Positions 26,628 through 39,226 of a stretch of DNA of 64,000 nt are shown here, in pieces. The notes under the pieces are model-generated. The model had not been told where the DNA came from. It saw only the letters and a program-made list of their open reading frames with translations, and searched no databases. Within the stretch, counting starts at the first letter, position 1. Every line of letters begins with the position of its first letter. Source of the DNA: Sweltsa coloradensis. Lineage: Eukaryota > Arthropoda > Insecta > Plecoptera > Chloroperlidae. The position numbers and the translations under genes are program-made. The DNA is taken from positions 558,001 to 622,000 of the forward strand of contig JAMZAV010000155.1 of assembly GCA_024449915.1 (NCBI GenBank), in the 5' to 3' direction.

Positions 26628-27473
26628 TGCTTTGACGAGCGTCATATTATAACAGCCAAGACAGTCCAGAGAGAAACGGCTTTTTAGTTGTTATGGTACA
26701 CTCAGTACAAAATAAACAGCAAGAGAATTAATTTTCACATATTATTTTGTATTAGTTTTCTATAAACTGTCGTATCACTTGTTTGCGTGAATAATAACCC
26801 CTTCAAACCCTTTGTACATGCACATGTACATAAGATTTATGATTTATTATATAATTGCCCCCTGTTATTGAATTTTGAACGTACTCACTGAAATTTATCT
26901 GCACTTTGTTTCGTAGTTTTATGACAATTAGGACAATTTCAGAGCACTTTCAAGATACACAGATGCAAAAAGAGCTAATAAACACATATTTTGGTTTGTC
27001 CCGGAAATTTTATGAATCTTTATTTCATCCCCCATCATAGAAGAAAAATCGTGGAAAATATAGAAAAATTGGAAAAATCTAAGTTTCGATTTTGATGTCT
27101 TTTTTATTTTCGGTACAAAATTTTGGATTTTATTCACAATAAAAAAAATTCCAAAATTCTTAAAAAAATAATTCTAAAAATTAAGTTATAATATCCTAAA
27201 GTTGAAAGTAAAATTCGGGTCTGAAGGGGTCGCGTTTAATCAATAATACTGTAAAGAACGTCCCCAACTGAAAATCATATTTTAGAAGTTATAACTCAGG
27301 GGGTAAAGTCTAAATACAATTAAATTAATAATGTTTATTTATTTTGTGTAATAAAAGAGTTCCAGGATTTATAATGCAACAACACAACAAAAAAACAAAA
27401 AAACATTTAAAAAAAAATGTCATAATTAAATTAATCTGGAAACACTTCCGTACAGTGCTTATATGGAAATCAA

Positions 27474-27545
27474 TCCAGAAATTCTAAAATCTATCTCAGA
27501 GTCAGCGGGGTATCGAACCCCGAGGTCCTGAATAGTATAAGACTG
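27474..27545 (-). repeat. tRNA-derived SINE fragment (family B)
   Basis: The complement reads GGACCTCGGGGTTCGATACC then CCGCTGACTCTG, followed by GATTTTAGAATTTCTGGATT. The tail matches those of the copies at 2350 and 57407. Only the 3' half of the tRNA-like head is clear. Confidence 0.55.
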
Positions 27546-28054
27546 TGGTTTTTATGAAATTACTCGCAGTGTGACCACAACACAAACAACACATACTATC
27601 AGGCCTAATGCTATTATAGTGGTGGGTGGTGGGTCCACGGGTGGGTAGGCTAAAACAATGTGGGGAGGGGGTTTATCAACGTTCGTAATTATGACCTAGG
27701 TCTTTGGGGAAATTCCTCACATTCCCCAAGGAGGTGGTGGGTGTCACACGATAGGTCGGGGGTGGGGCGTAAAACAACTGAATAACTTGCTGTAAACCAC
27801 CCAATACTTACAGAAAGGCAACACGTTTAAAGATTGCTATAACTGATAAGCACTTTGCGAATTTCTTCGCTTCCTCATTCTTCTTTAAAACGTTATCAGT
27901 TATTACATTTAAATCTTATTATCCGAAAACATCTCTTCTGGAACCATTGATTGGAATTTGGAAACAACAATGTGGATGGTTAGAACGAGAGTAAGAATTA
28001 ATGGACATTATTCTGCGTTTTTCTTCATATTGCTTTGACTATAGTTTTTATAGA

Positions 28055-28801
28055 CTAGGAAAACGCTTAAGTCCCGCCGCGTTATTGGATGAGCGTAATT
28101 GGTGCATTGACCTGCCATGTGTTATGCAGATTTTCTGTTGTTTTGTGAAAAAATTATTACTAAGTCGATTTTTTTAAAATTAAATTAAATTAAATAAAAA
28201 ATTAACTTTATTCTTTTATTTTTCTTAATCGTAATTTTAAAAAAAGAAAAAAATCGTAAAATTGCTATTTTCATAACAAATAATTATTCGATTGCGCTCA
28301 AATTTTACACGAATATAATAATTCATAAAATTAAGGTTCTGTAAAAAAAATCATTACAATAGGATAAAGCATGTAGGTGTTATAAGTGAAAGAATTGTTA
28401 AAAAAAAGAAAAAACCCGTAAAATTTCGATTTTCATGAGAAATAATTTTTCGATTGTTCTCAAATTTCACACGAATATCTTAATTCATAAAATTAAGGTT
28501 CTGTAAAAAAATCATTAAAATCGGATTAAGCATGTAGATGTTATAAGTCGAAGAAATTTTTTAAAAATCGAAAAAATCGTAAATCGTAATTTTTCGATTG
28601 CGCTCAAAAACGTGGCAGTTCTAAGTTCAGAGATTTCGAAGGTCTCCATAAAATTTCATCGCAATCGGAGTATCGGTTTAGCCGGAATCGTGTGGACAAA
28701 CAGACAAAAATACAGAAAAAAAAAAAAAATCCGGATTTTTTTCTCCAGTGTAGTGAAATGGAATCTTCGCTTCGCTCCCCACGCTCGCTACGCTCATCCA
28801 A
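28055..28801 (-). mobile_element. Helitron-like element, subfamily 1 (reverse)
   Basis: Read on the reverse strand it begins TTGGATGAGCGTAGCGAGCG at 28801 and ends with the AACGC/GCGTT hairpin then TTTTCCTAG at 28055, followed by T. It shares the TCCGGATTTTTTTCTCCAGTG-like left segment and the GTGCATTGA...ACGCTCATCCAA-like right segment with the copy at 6471-7048. This copy carries an extra diverged repeat of the CGATTTTCATGAGAAATAAT block. No coding capacity. Confidence 0.7.
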
Positions 28802-29968
28802 CTACTCAACTTAGAAACAAAGATCATGCACGTTTAATGATTATCTTAATAATTATAATCTTTCTTGGTTGTAGCTTAATTACACAATCATTGTGATTAC
28901 TGTAGTGTTGAATTGTACACTATCCGGTACTTGTTTTATATACCAATTATTAATTAATGTATTACTTAAAACATAATTCAATTTGAGAAATAAAGCCGTT
29001 TATTAAATATTATAACAATCGCAAAACCTCTCATTATTCTCAAGGTTAAGCAATATACTTTAAATCCTTGGTTTGAACAATTTGAAGCAGCAAATGATAA
29101 TAATGTCTGCAGTGCTCGTGTGTATTCTTCTTAGAATGAATGACAGCCGAGTTGCGTGAACGAAATACAAGTTTAGCCTTCAACTCAAAACATTATTTTT
29201 AAAACATGCGTCCAGTTCCCGCCATGTGCACGAGACGCTGATTATTTTTACGCGTTTCGCAGTCGTCAATTCAAAGACCCCAGCAATGAATGAAGCCCTG
29301 TTGATCGACTTAGTGCTGTTTATTGTGCACATCTGTTTTATTTATATAGATAGAGGTTCTAAATATAACTTTGAAAAACATTTACTGTATTTCCTATCTT
29401 TAGCTTTAATACTTGAACGGATGGAAAACCATTCCCTTTCCAAACCATAAAAGTGTGGATAGATAGCACTGCCGGTTTCGGTAATGGCGTCATGAACGAG
29501 GCTGTAAGAGTTCCCTTGGCAATGCGTGGACAGGAACAATTCGAGGTTATGTCCGTGGCGTAACTTCCATTAAAAAATCTCGGCGGTTGTGGTTTTTTAA
29601 ATCCCTTTTTAGGTTACACTCCCTCCGTACCTGACCATGTTATTTTTATTTTAACACCGGACGTAAAACTTTTATTTTCAGGTGAATACCTTTGTTATTT
29701 AGGACGGAACCTCCAGGACCTCGTATGAGTATAGTATAGTATATGACTTAATTTTAGCATTCGCGTGAGACCGATTAAAACAATGGGTAAACTTTCAGTG
29801 AGGATTGTCGGTGGCTGAAATCCCTCAGATTAATCCGACATGACGACTTTTAAAAATAAATCGTAGGGATGCCCGCTTAAGGGTAGATATCAGTTTTACT
29901 CTGTGTGACCCTATGTGACTAGGGTGTTAGGGTTAATGGTAAAGGGATGTCTGAGGATCGCCAGTGGC

Positions 29969-29980
29969 GGGATTCGAACC
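29969..29980 (-). repeat. isolated tRNA-like B box (reverse)
   Basis: The complement GGTTCGAATCCC is a canonical B box. Upstream GGAGATCAC and downstream GCCACTGGCGATCC do not complete a cloverleaf. It is a probable SINE fragment. Confidence 0.35.
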
Positions 29981-32900
29981 GTGATCTCCAAATGATAGTC
30001 CCACGCGTTATGCACGAGTAATCTCTGATGTTGAAAAGCGATGGCTATAACGCTGCTTCCTATATCGGGGATGTGGATGTATGATTCACTATGTGTTTAG
30101 GTAATTGTATTCATAATAGGATAGGCGTGTCCAAGAATACATTACTGTCACCTAAATGCATACCAGGAAATATTTTATAGGTGGTGTTTTGTTGTTGGGG
30201 TGGTGGGAGAACGGAGATATAGAGCGAGAGGTACAGGGCTTAAAAATTAATCATAGACTGACAAAAACAATAATAGGGGTCTTAACAACCCCGCAGCGCT
30301 AGATAAGTCAGTAAAAAATTGTTAAAAATTACACGTTAAAAATGGTTCAAGAATTTTTAATGACCTTTAAAAGTAATAACTCTTCGAATCTTGAGACGTA
30401 AAGGCAATTAGTTACACTAATTATTATCTTCTGGCTACGGCAAGACGGTACTTGAATCAACGCTTGAATCTTTGTCTCGGTAATATTACGACTAAACGTT
30501 AAGAATGTAAATAAGTAAATGCTTAACAATATTTTCAGTGTTTACATTTTTCTGGCGGAGGATAATGACAATTAGTGCACCATAGTTTTGAAACAAGGGT
30601 GTCCAAGAAAAATGTTTTAGAAAATGTTTTAGAAATGTATCTGCACTGCACCTGATGCTTTAGTCCACGATCTATAGCTTAGGGCTCAGAATCTCTGCAG
30701 GCTGAGCAGTGAGCAACTATAGCGTACTTTCATACAATCAGTGTACCACATTACTAAATCATTATTCATTATTTCAACGCACAAAAAAGGAAGGATTTAT
30801 CATGTCACCTATCTCCGAAGTCGTTCTCATTTGAATCTGATCCCGTTATTATAGAATAGGGGTCAATTGATTAAAACCGTTCTCTATATTGTCCTTGACT
30901 TTCCCTCATAGAAACTTCGAATATCATAATCGTAATTTCTGAATATGATTTATTGCAATACACATTTTATTTTACACAAAAACCTTTAGAAGTTTCAAAT
31001 GTTTGTGTGTTCATGGACTGGCGTGGTGTGGGACTTAAACAAAGGATACACGTAGGTACGTAAAATTCTAAGGATTAAATTTGGCGACCAAGCTTGTCAA
31101 AAAGTCTCTTGCTGCACTAAATATTCGAAAGTGTAACAAACACACTCGACTAGTCTTATGTATAAGTCAAAGAATTATTGATTTTTTCAAAACGTAACTA
31201 TATTTTTTTGTACAGTTCAACCTTTGGCAATCTACCAATCGTATATGGAGTCTACCTTTGAAAATCGATCTCATTGCATGATGTTTGCACGATGTTTCGA
31301 AGGACGTGTCTTCAATCTGACGTGATCGCCGCGGAATCTCTTTGTTATGCACTAAACATGATGTTTGTTACTCGTCGATATTTGTGACGTCACTATCCAA
31401 TAAAATAAACATCCTTTTAACTATCACGAATTGACAAAATATCAAATGAATGAGACACTAAAGGATGTTTGTTGCGGCTTACAGCGACATTCGTGACGTC
31501 ATCCAATAATGTAAACTTCCTTGGCATCAGTGCGAATTATTTCGAATAAGAAACAAAATAATCACAGTCATAAAAATACTTGAAACAATAACGTAAACAT
31601 TATTTCATGGAAAACCCCGTGAAAAATAACTTTCCTGTGTCTCATGTTAATTTTGTGTCAACATAGGACGGTTTACGTACTTTATAATTTTAAATACTTT
31701 TTAACAATTATTAGGATAATATTTCGAGACACTCTATGTCATGGAATAACTCAACCCTCAATTTCGGAGCCAATGCAAAATCTTCATCAGTCAGGTGCGT
31801 CTATTCCGCCTGATGAACTCAACTCAAGATTACGGAATATCACGCAATAACAACAACGCGCATGTTTTACAATTAGATTCACTTGTTACAATAGCCATGA
31901 CCTTCGGGTAGCAATTACTGTAAGTAGATGCACCGAGACGGCAGCGACTTGCATGGCTGTACGATACGAGCGGCACGCGGAGTTTATAGCTGAATCCTCG
32001 GTGCGTGATAATAATACTCGCAACATAATAATTAATCGCATCCTGTGTACGGGTGTAGGGACAACCATTGGGCTAGGGACACGTTTGTCGTTTGTCATAT
32101 CGTTTTATTTAGGGAACATTTACCTCAAGTGGATTGCGGGGTCACCAACCCGTTTACTCTTTAGTGACGAGCCATTTATTTCTTGCATGGTTAATTAGAT
32201 GATTTAGAGGTACGTGAAAATAGCGTTTTGCGAATAGATGCTACAAAGCGCTATTTTTTCATTAAAAAGTATGGTTTTCCAGTCCTATTTTATTTTATTT
32301 TCCATAGTATCTATAATTTGTGAAAACACATTTTTGTTCAGTTGATATAAGTTCAACCTTGATGACATAATTTCAAAATAAAAATTTGAAAAAACTTCAT
32401 ACACAAGTTTTTGAAAGTGTCCAAAAATAGATGCTACAAAACGCTATAAAATGACAATTGAAAATGCTGTATACACGTACCTCTTATGATAGTCGATACA
32501 TTTTTGGAAATAACCAAACTAGCCTGGGACACAAATATAGGTCAGCCAATATGCGCAAATATTGCGTTACTGATGGGGAAAATGGGCAAACGTATACGCT
32601 CTAGTTTTAGAGATCACAATAAAATATATATTATTTAATTATGTACCAAATAGATATATTTTCAATGCATAACATTTTAAGCGTTTCACACAATTAATCA
32701 TATGACGTGCTACAATGCTCACTGAACGGTAATGTTGATGTATTTGAACTTTTTGATAAAATACCAGGCCTATTCATCCATAGAAAGGAGACAATGTATC
32801 CACTATTGTATTGGTGCTCAGTCGAAAGTTATGTACCTGTACACGTTGTAGATTTACTCCAAAAGTTACGACTTCGTGAACTTTGAGGAGCTTTGAGGTC

Positions 32901-33578
32901 GCGAGGGGGGATTTAACCATGGAGCTTTTCCTCTGTGGGGACGCAAGTGATATAATGCAATATTGTAAGATGTGTTTCACATAATTTACATTGTTGATGA
33001 CTTGAACCAAATAGTTACGAAAATGTGTTATTTCAACACCAACATGGATTAGATTGATGAACTTTGCTACTTGATTTCAAATATGTTAGTAAGTCATGAA
33101 ATTTGTGTGTAATAACATCAAACAATAATATTTATTTAACCGCATTTCTGTATAACCGCTGATTCCCAAGCGTTTACACTAAATTATAATTTTAAACACA
33201 GTGCTACAGTTGCAAGTTAATTTAATTATTTAAAAAAATGAAATTTGTTGTGTTAAATTTGGCTTTATATTTTTAAGATGCCCATTTTGTTCCTATATAG
33301 TTTTTTATTCACCTCGTCAAAAATAGTAATGGAAACTTTGAACAAGCACGGGGTAGGGAGTGTACCATAGGGATCTAAATTGGGAAATGTTTACCCTTAA
33401 TGTCAAAGAAAGAAGAACTTATTCAAGTTAACATGGTCCAACCAAACATAGTATTTATGATGACGATTAATTATTTGATAATTATGTGGATACAATTTTG
33501 TATTCTCATCGATGAGTATATACTTCAGTGAGTATTTCTATGAGGATGAAATACAGTATAAAACTACTTGCCTCGTGC

Positions 33579-33590
33579 GGATTCGAACCC
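33579..33590 (-). repeat. isolated tRNA-like B box (reverse)
   Basis: The complement GGGTTCGAATCC is a canonical B box preceded by AGAGACTCTT. Further upstream, TTTAGACCTAGCCATG could be a decayed A-box/D-arm region. It is a likely tRNA-derived SINE or pseudogene. Confidence 0.35.
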
Positions 33591-34499
33591 AAGAGTCTCT
33601 AACTATAACATGGCTAGGTCTAAACCGGAAACCCAAATATATATATATAAACCACAGAGATGGTAAAGTAAAAGTGATTTGTGTAGCCGTCAGCTGCCAC
33701 ATGGTCGGTATTATTGCTAAGTGGCGAAGTTATAAATAGATTAATCGAGCAACTCACAACTTTCAGTAGAGACGTTTATCAATCAATCCATCAATCAATC
33801 ACTCCAAACACAGGTTGTTATAATTTTGGCCTTCTAGAATGGATAAGTTTAAACACCTACTGCCTGGGTGATGATATTTCATCTGGCGTATGTATTTAAC
33901 TTAACCTTTTCAGTCCCCTTGTCCATGATCAGGACATTAACTTTCCAAATTTATATCCGGGTAAAAGATAGTTTTTTAATTTGACTCCAATTTTTTATAT
34001 TTTTTTCCCGTGCATTAAAAATAAATACTCTTTTTCCCCATCCCGATTGGACGAAAAGTGCCTTTTTTGAGAAAATTGAAAATAGGCATCTGCAAAAAGG
34101 CTAAAAATGGAAAAAATTGGTTTGTCCCGGAAAAAGTAATATATTTCTACTAGAGTAGGATTCACACAACTTTGAATGACCTTTTGACACTGTTCGGCGG
34201 CCATTTTTCATGTGAACCACTAGAACAAAATTAGAGGTCTAATTGAAAATGTACTTTTAAAAAAAATAATGAATTATACACGGTGCATTATTATATAAAA
34301 ATACTAAATTATTGTTTACAAGATTAATTTAATGTAATCTGGACGTTCAAATTCATTAAAAGTAATAAATAACAAACAAATGTCGAGTCATTATTCGTTT
34401 TCACAGTTGACAACAATGGTTTTATTTTATTGACCAATGAGCGATCTTCCCAATACCACTTTCATACAATCAGCTAAAATATTACTAAAGGCCTGTCGT

Positions 34500-35110
34500 C
34501 TGTTCAGCACAGATAGGCCCTAGCCTACGTCGTCTGCTTTAATCTTGTTTCTGACTAATTTCTTTACTTGGTTGCTCTTCTGAGTTCTGGGCTTGACTAA
34601 TTATTAATTAATAATATTTTAATGTTATGTAGGCCTAGCCTAAGTATTGATGAAATGAGTACGTCTATCAATTGTCTTATGTTGAAGTAAAGTAGGTCTT
34701 TAGGGCCCGCGGGGAAAAAAAACAGTCTAGTAAGCCAACCAATTAGGTAGGGCCTAGGTACCTAAACAGTAAATACGTACAAGACAACGGTTATAGTTTA
34801 GAAAAAATACTTTTAATATTCCTTTTGGAGGTAGGGCTATAAATACTAGGCCTAGGCCTAGGCTACACTACCTGGGTTGGGCCGATGCTAGGCTACGCGT
34901 AGCCCTAGGCTAGGCCTAATTTCCCCAAATTGAACACATATCACAAGAATTTCCCGGTTTTATCAATGTAGGACTAGATCAAGCTAGCCTAGCCTGCATC
35001 ATAGATAGGCTGCATGTTGAAGCTAGGCCTTTGCTAGGCCTAGGCTTTTGCCCCACCCCCCAACCAACCGCCAAAGAGAAATTGCATAGACTAGGCCTAG
35101 CCAACGTAAA
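34500..35110. repeat. TAGGCCTA-rich region
   Basis: The palindromic motif (C)TAGGCCTA(G) and its overlaps such as CTAGGCCTAGGCTA occur many times, mixed with TAGCCTAG variants. The motif is dispersed all over the window but concentrates here and at 58505-58740. It is not a regular tandem array. Function unknown. Confidence 0.6.
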
Positions 35111-35253
35111 TATATTAGTATCCTTGGAGGCTAGAACCAACCTCCTTGGCTAGAACGAAGTGTATAATAGTATCCTTGCCCTAGGGTCTAGTTCAATTTT
35201 TATGCAAATAGAATTGTGATGATTAATATAAAATAACAATAATATAAGACTAA

Positions 35254-35752
35254 GGGTGTGTCTGAAATTATTCAAAGTCTAGGTCCAGGTCCAGGTCTAG
35301 GTCCAAATTCAAGTCCACGTCTAACAACGTAGTAAGGTACTGATTATCTGTCGATGGCGTGTAAAGTACTGTCTGAAAAGTCTAAGTCTAGGTCCATTCT
35401 TGGTCCAAGTCGACAAATAGATCGAGCAATCGAAAGTGTACACTCGTTTTAGGTCCGATTCAAAATGGCCGTCCGCGACAACGAGAGAAACAATAAATGA
35501 ATGCATTGTTAAATAAAGGTAAACATTTAAGTTTTGTTCGTTTTTATCACGTATTTAATTGGTTTAACTAGATGTACAAATACTTTTAATAAACAAATAC
35601 TTTACAAAGAACTATCGAATGCACACCTAACCTAACTTTAGGTAGTGTTGACTTTGCCCGGCAGGCAGCTATACTGTAGGCTAGTATAGCACTTTAACAT
35701 TGAGTTGGACTTGGACCTACACCTGGACTTGGACCATAATTCAGACACACCC
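35254..35752. mobile_element. MITE-like element with GGGTGTGTCTGAA ends
   Basis: The left end GGGTGTGTCTGAAATTATT and right end ATAATTCAGACACACCC are inverted. Inside each end is a run of GGTCCA/GGTCTA hexamer-like units (AGGTCCAGGTCCAGGTCTAG left, TTGGACCTACACCTGGACTT right), so the inverted arms extend ~60 bp. The flanks (GACTAA and AAAGAA) show no clear target duplication. No coding sequence was recognised in the 499 bp. Confidence 0.65.
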
Positions 35753-35862
35753 AAAGAATTTTAATATCCAAAAGAACTCAGTGACAAAACATAACACGCA
35801 ATGACAGTATCCTAATGAAACATAACCTCCAACGTTTGAAATGGTCTGTTGACATACACCTA

Positions 35863-36155
35863 CAGTGCGTTCCACATAGAGATTGCAGTGCCATTCTTGC
35901 ACGCAACTTTCTTACCCCGCCACGAGCTTCCCCCACCATCCGGCCGCTCGTGTTTTGCAGCGGTCGGTTGGAATTTATACCTGACAAGATTTCCCCTATT
36001 GATAACGGCTTAGCTCCAGTAGCACACTAAAAAAACAACAGATTCAAAATTTTGCTGCTTTTAATAATATATTTGGACTATTGAGTAAAAATAAACACGT
36101 TTCTATTTTTAAATCATCAAAATCGACCAAATACTTCTGAAGTGAGGAACACTCG
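35863..36155 (+). repeat. left ~290 bp inverted arm
   Basis: It matches the complement of about 38800-39090 almost base for base, for example CCACCATCCGGCCGCTCGTG here against the complement of CAAGAGCGGCCGGATGGTGG. The outer 13 bases are the element terminus. It ends at the (ATT)n tract. Confidence 0.9.
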
Positions 36156-36157
36156 CG

Positions 36158-36160
<3 letters not shown>

Positions 36161-36238
<78 letters not shown>

Positions 36239-36247
36239 AATAATAAT
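36161..36247. repeat. (ATT)n microsatellite
   Basis: About 29 trinucleotide units with one interruption, placed at the inner edge of the left arm of the palindromic element. Confidence 0.95.
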
Positions 36248-36248
36248 A

Positions 36249-36333
36249 TAAGGTTTTTAAGCATAAGCCCGCTTTAAGGACATAGTTATTGATTCATAGC
36301 AATTGTCGTAAAAGTTTTCCCCGACTGGGGATC
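36249..36333 (-). repeat. tRNA-like fold-back repeat, inverted half-copy
   Basis: The complement reads GATCCCCAGTCGGGGAAAAC, then TTTTACGACAATTGCTATGA, then ATCAATAACTATGTCC, then TTAAAGCGGGCTTATGC. It is the 3' part of the T-arm and acceptor of the tRNA-like unit at 37045 plus its tail, in the opposite orientation. The pair faces inwards with ~700 bp between, mostly trinucleotide repeats. Confidence 0.8.
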
Positions 36334-36696
36334 ATTATCATTGTTAGCATCGTTACCAAAATAAGACACGTCAAGTCCAAATATAGTCACAAACGAGCTA
36401 AATAATTAAAAACAATATGTAAAGCATGCACTCACCCACACACTCCACAAATACACAAATACGTAAATAGAGAGTACAATCATATTGAAACTCATGCTCG
36501 TGGGCCGGTAGCCTGCTGTTGCACTTACAGACACACCCACATGTTGGTTTGTATATTGGTTAGTACACATAATTACAAGAGACAGTATAGAAAATTGTTG
36601 TACCGTTGTACCGGTAGCTTGTTTGTGATTATATTTGGGCTTTACGTGTCTTATTTTGGTAACGACGCTGATAATGATAATGATAATGATGATACC

Positions 36697-36721
36697 TAAT
36701 AATAATAATAATATAATAATA

Positions 36722-36784
<63 letters not shown>
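36697..36784. repeat. (TAA)n microsatellite
   Basis: About 28 TAA units with a few ATA interruptions at the left. Long Asn-, Ile- or Tyr-only ORFs over this tract are artefacts of the repeat. Confidence 0.95.
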
Positions 36785-36908
36785 TTTTTTTATTATTATT
36801 TTATTGTAGATACATTTTTTTCTTTCATAACCTTACATATTTCATACATTCGACCTTCCACAAACTGCGCATGCAGCTTATCTGTGGAACTATGTTTATT
36901 AAAGATAA

Positions 36909-37008
<100 letters not shown>

Positions 37009-37044
37009 CAACAAAAGCAATTTATTCTAAAGGTTTGTCTTGTG

Positions 37045-37116
37045 TCCTCGATACCTCAACTGGTAGAGCTATGGCACGTTAAGCCAGAGGTTCTGGGTTC
37101 GATCCCCAGTCGGGGA
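37045..37116 (+). repeat. tRNA-Asn-like unit of a fold-back repeat
   Basis: The 72 nt fold as a tRNA: acceptor TCCTCGA/TCGGGGA, a 3 bp D-stem CTC/GAG, anticodon stem TGGC/GCCA with loop ACGTTAA (anticodon GTT in the usual register), and T-arm CTGGG-TTCGATC-CCCAG. Position 33 would be C instead of the near-universal T, and the D- and anticodon stems are short by one pair. The same body occurs in the fold-back cluster at 52076-52460. It is followed by a 44 bp tail ending CTTATGCTTAAAACCTTA. It is a tRNA-derived repeat rather than a working tRNA gene. Confidence 0.7.
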
Positions 37117-37161
37117 AAACTTTTACGATGTCCTTAAAGCGGGCTTATGCTTAAAACCTTA

Positions 37162-37927
37162 TTGGATGAGCGAAGCGAAGACTTCAATTTCACTGACCCC
37201 CCAAAAAATTTAGCTCCAATGTTTTTTTTTTTTTTTTTTTTTTGTCTGTATTTTTGTCTGTTTGTTAGCAGGATTCCGGGCAAACGGCATAAGCGATCTT
37301 GATGAAAATTTGACAGGACCTTCGAAATCTCTAAACTTAGAGGTGTATTGTTTTTGGGTACAATCGATGAAATATTTCTCATGAATATCGTACTTTTACG
37401 ATTTTTTTCGATTTTTAGTGCCATATTTTCGTGTCATTTGGGCCGATTCTGACCAAACGGGTGGGGCTACAATGTTCATATTATATATGGACATTAAGGT
37501 CATGGTAATGTAGTACCTTTTGAAAGAAAAAGTTGGAAAAATTAGCCAGAATCCATAGAAATAAAGTTTTTAATATAAGTTTTTTACGGTTTAGTGCGAT
37601 ATTTTCGTGCCATTTGGGCCGATACTGACCAAACGGGTGGGGCTACAACGTTCATATTATACATGGACATTAAGGTTATGATGATGTAGTACCTTTTGAA
37701 AGAAAAAGTTTAAAAAGTTAGCCAGAATCTATAGAAATAAAGCTTTTAATATAAGTTTTTTACGGTAAATAATAACATTTGACAAGTAACAAAAGAAACT
37801 TGACAACAATCACCTACAATGCATAGGCAGTAAAGCAAAACACTTACAAAAGTAAAGATATCCCACGCAAACTAAAAACTTAAAAAAGCTCATCCATCAA
37901 CGCGGCGGGACTTTAGCGTTTTCCTAG
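37162..37927 (+). mobile_element. Helitron-like element, subfamily 2
   Basis: It starts TTGGATGAGCGAAGCGAAG directly after the tRNA-like tail (preceding base A) and ends with the hairpin AACGC...GCGTT then TTTCCTAG followed by T. It has the T18 tract near the left end and two tandem ~180 bp interior units. It is very similar to the next copy and to 20923-21643. Confidence 0.8.
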
Positions 37928-37953
37928 TATTATTATATTATCATTATATATTA

Positions 37954-38727
37954 TTGGATGAGCGAAGCGAAGACTTCAATTTCACCGACCCCCCAAAAAA
38001 ATTAGCTCCGTTGTTTTTTTTTTTTTTTTGTTTGTTTGTTTGTTTGTTTTTTTTCCGTCTGTTTGTTCGCTCTCTACCGGGCAAACGGCATATGCGATCT
38101 TGATGAAAATTTGACACGACCTTCGTTTTCTCTGAACTTAGACTTGCCACGTTTTTGGGTACAATCGAAGAAATATTTCTCATGAATATCGTACTTTTAC
38201 GATTTTTTTCGATTTTTAGTGCGATATTTTCGTGCCATTTGGGCCAATTCTGATCAAACGGGTGGGCTACAACGTTCATATTTCACATGGACATTAAGGT
38301 AATGGTGATGTATTGCTTTCTGAAAGAAAAAGTTGAAAAAGTTAGCCAGAATCGAGAGAAATAAAGCTTTTAATATACGTTTTTTGACTTTTTGTGCGAT
38401 ATTTTCGTGCCATTTGGGCCAATTCTGACCAAACGGGTGGGGCTACAACGTTCATATCATACATGGACATTAAGGTTATGGTTATGTAGTACCTTTTGAA
38501 AGAAAAAGTGGAAAAATTTAGCCAGAATCCATAGAAATAAAGCTTTTAATACAAGTTTTTTACGGTAAATAATACCAATTGACAAGAAACAAAAGAAACT
38601 TGACAACATTCACCTACAATGCGTAGGCAGCAAAACAAAGCACTTGCAAAAGTAAAGATATCCCACGCAAACTTAAAACTTTAAAAAGCTCATCCATCAA
38701 CGCGTCGGGACTTAAGCGTTTTCCTAG
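37954..38727 (+). mobile_element. Helitron-like element, subfamily 2, tandem neighbour
   Basis: A second complete copy in the same orientation, beginning 26 bp after the previous one ends. Ends are as in its neighbours; the terminal hairpin reads AACGCG...GCGTT with one substitution (GCGTCGGG for GCGGCGGG). The T-tract is replaced partly by TTTG units. It is either an independent insertion beside the first copy or a tandem product of rolling-circle transposition. Confidence 0.8.
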
Positions 38728-38799
38728 TATTATAAATTATTACATAGCGTTATTCCTCGTAATGTCACTTGATATTGTTAGACATTGCTCAAAGATTCG

Positions 38800-39090
38800 A
38801 ATGTTCTTCACTTCAGAAGTATTTGGTCAATTTTGATGATTTAAAAATAGAAACGTGTTTATTTTTACTCAGTAGTCCAAATATATTATTAAAAGCAGCA
38901 AAATTTTGAATCTGTTGTTTTTTTAGTGTGCTACTGGAGTTAAGCCGTTATCAATAGAGGAAATCTTGTCAGGTATAAATTCCAACCGACCGCTGCAAAA
39001 CAAGAGCGGCCGGATGGTGGGGGAAGCTCGTGGCGGGGTAAGAAAGTTGCGTGCAAGAATGGCACTGCAATCTCTAGGTGGAACGCACTG
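38800..39090 (-). repeat. right ~290 bp inverted arm
   Basis: The complement of the left arm at 35863-36155, running outwards to GGAACGCACTG at the element edge. A C/A difference at the TCCACCTAGAG/TCCACATAGAG position and small indels are the visible differences. Confidence 0.9.
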
Positions 39091-39226
39091 TAGTTCGTCA
39101 CCTCGCCACACGCACGCAGCGCACGGAGTAAAAAAATGATGCTAGCAATTTTATTTTTCCTGTGTTGGTTATGCCGATTTAAACAAATGCAACTTTGAAG
39201 GTCGTTCAATCTAGGCTGAATCCTAC

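Larger units (their letters stand above)
25606..28054. other. no supported gene; G-rich tracts
   Basis: AT-rich DNA interrupted by a G-rich tract (26572-26627) and another G-rich patch at 27610-27775. A reverse tRNA-like SINE fragment lies at 27474-27545. ORFs here lack recognisable domains. Confidence 0.5.
28802..35253. other. no supported gene
   Basis: AT-rich DNA with two isolated reverse SINE-like B boxes (29969, 33579). The rightmost part (34500-35110) is dense in the TAGGCCTA motif. ORFs are short and unsupported. Confidence 0.5.

Noticed and set aside
37045..37116. A functional tRNA-Asn gene
   Set aside because: Position 33 is C, D- and anticodon stems are weak, and the unit recurs with a fixed non-tRNA tail in fold-back arrangement, so it is a tRNA-derived repeat.
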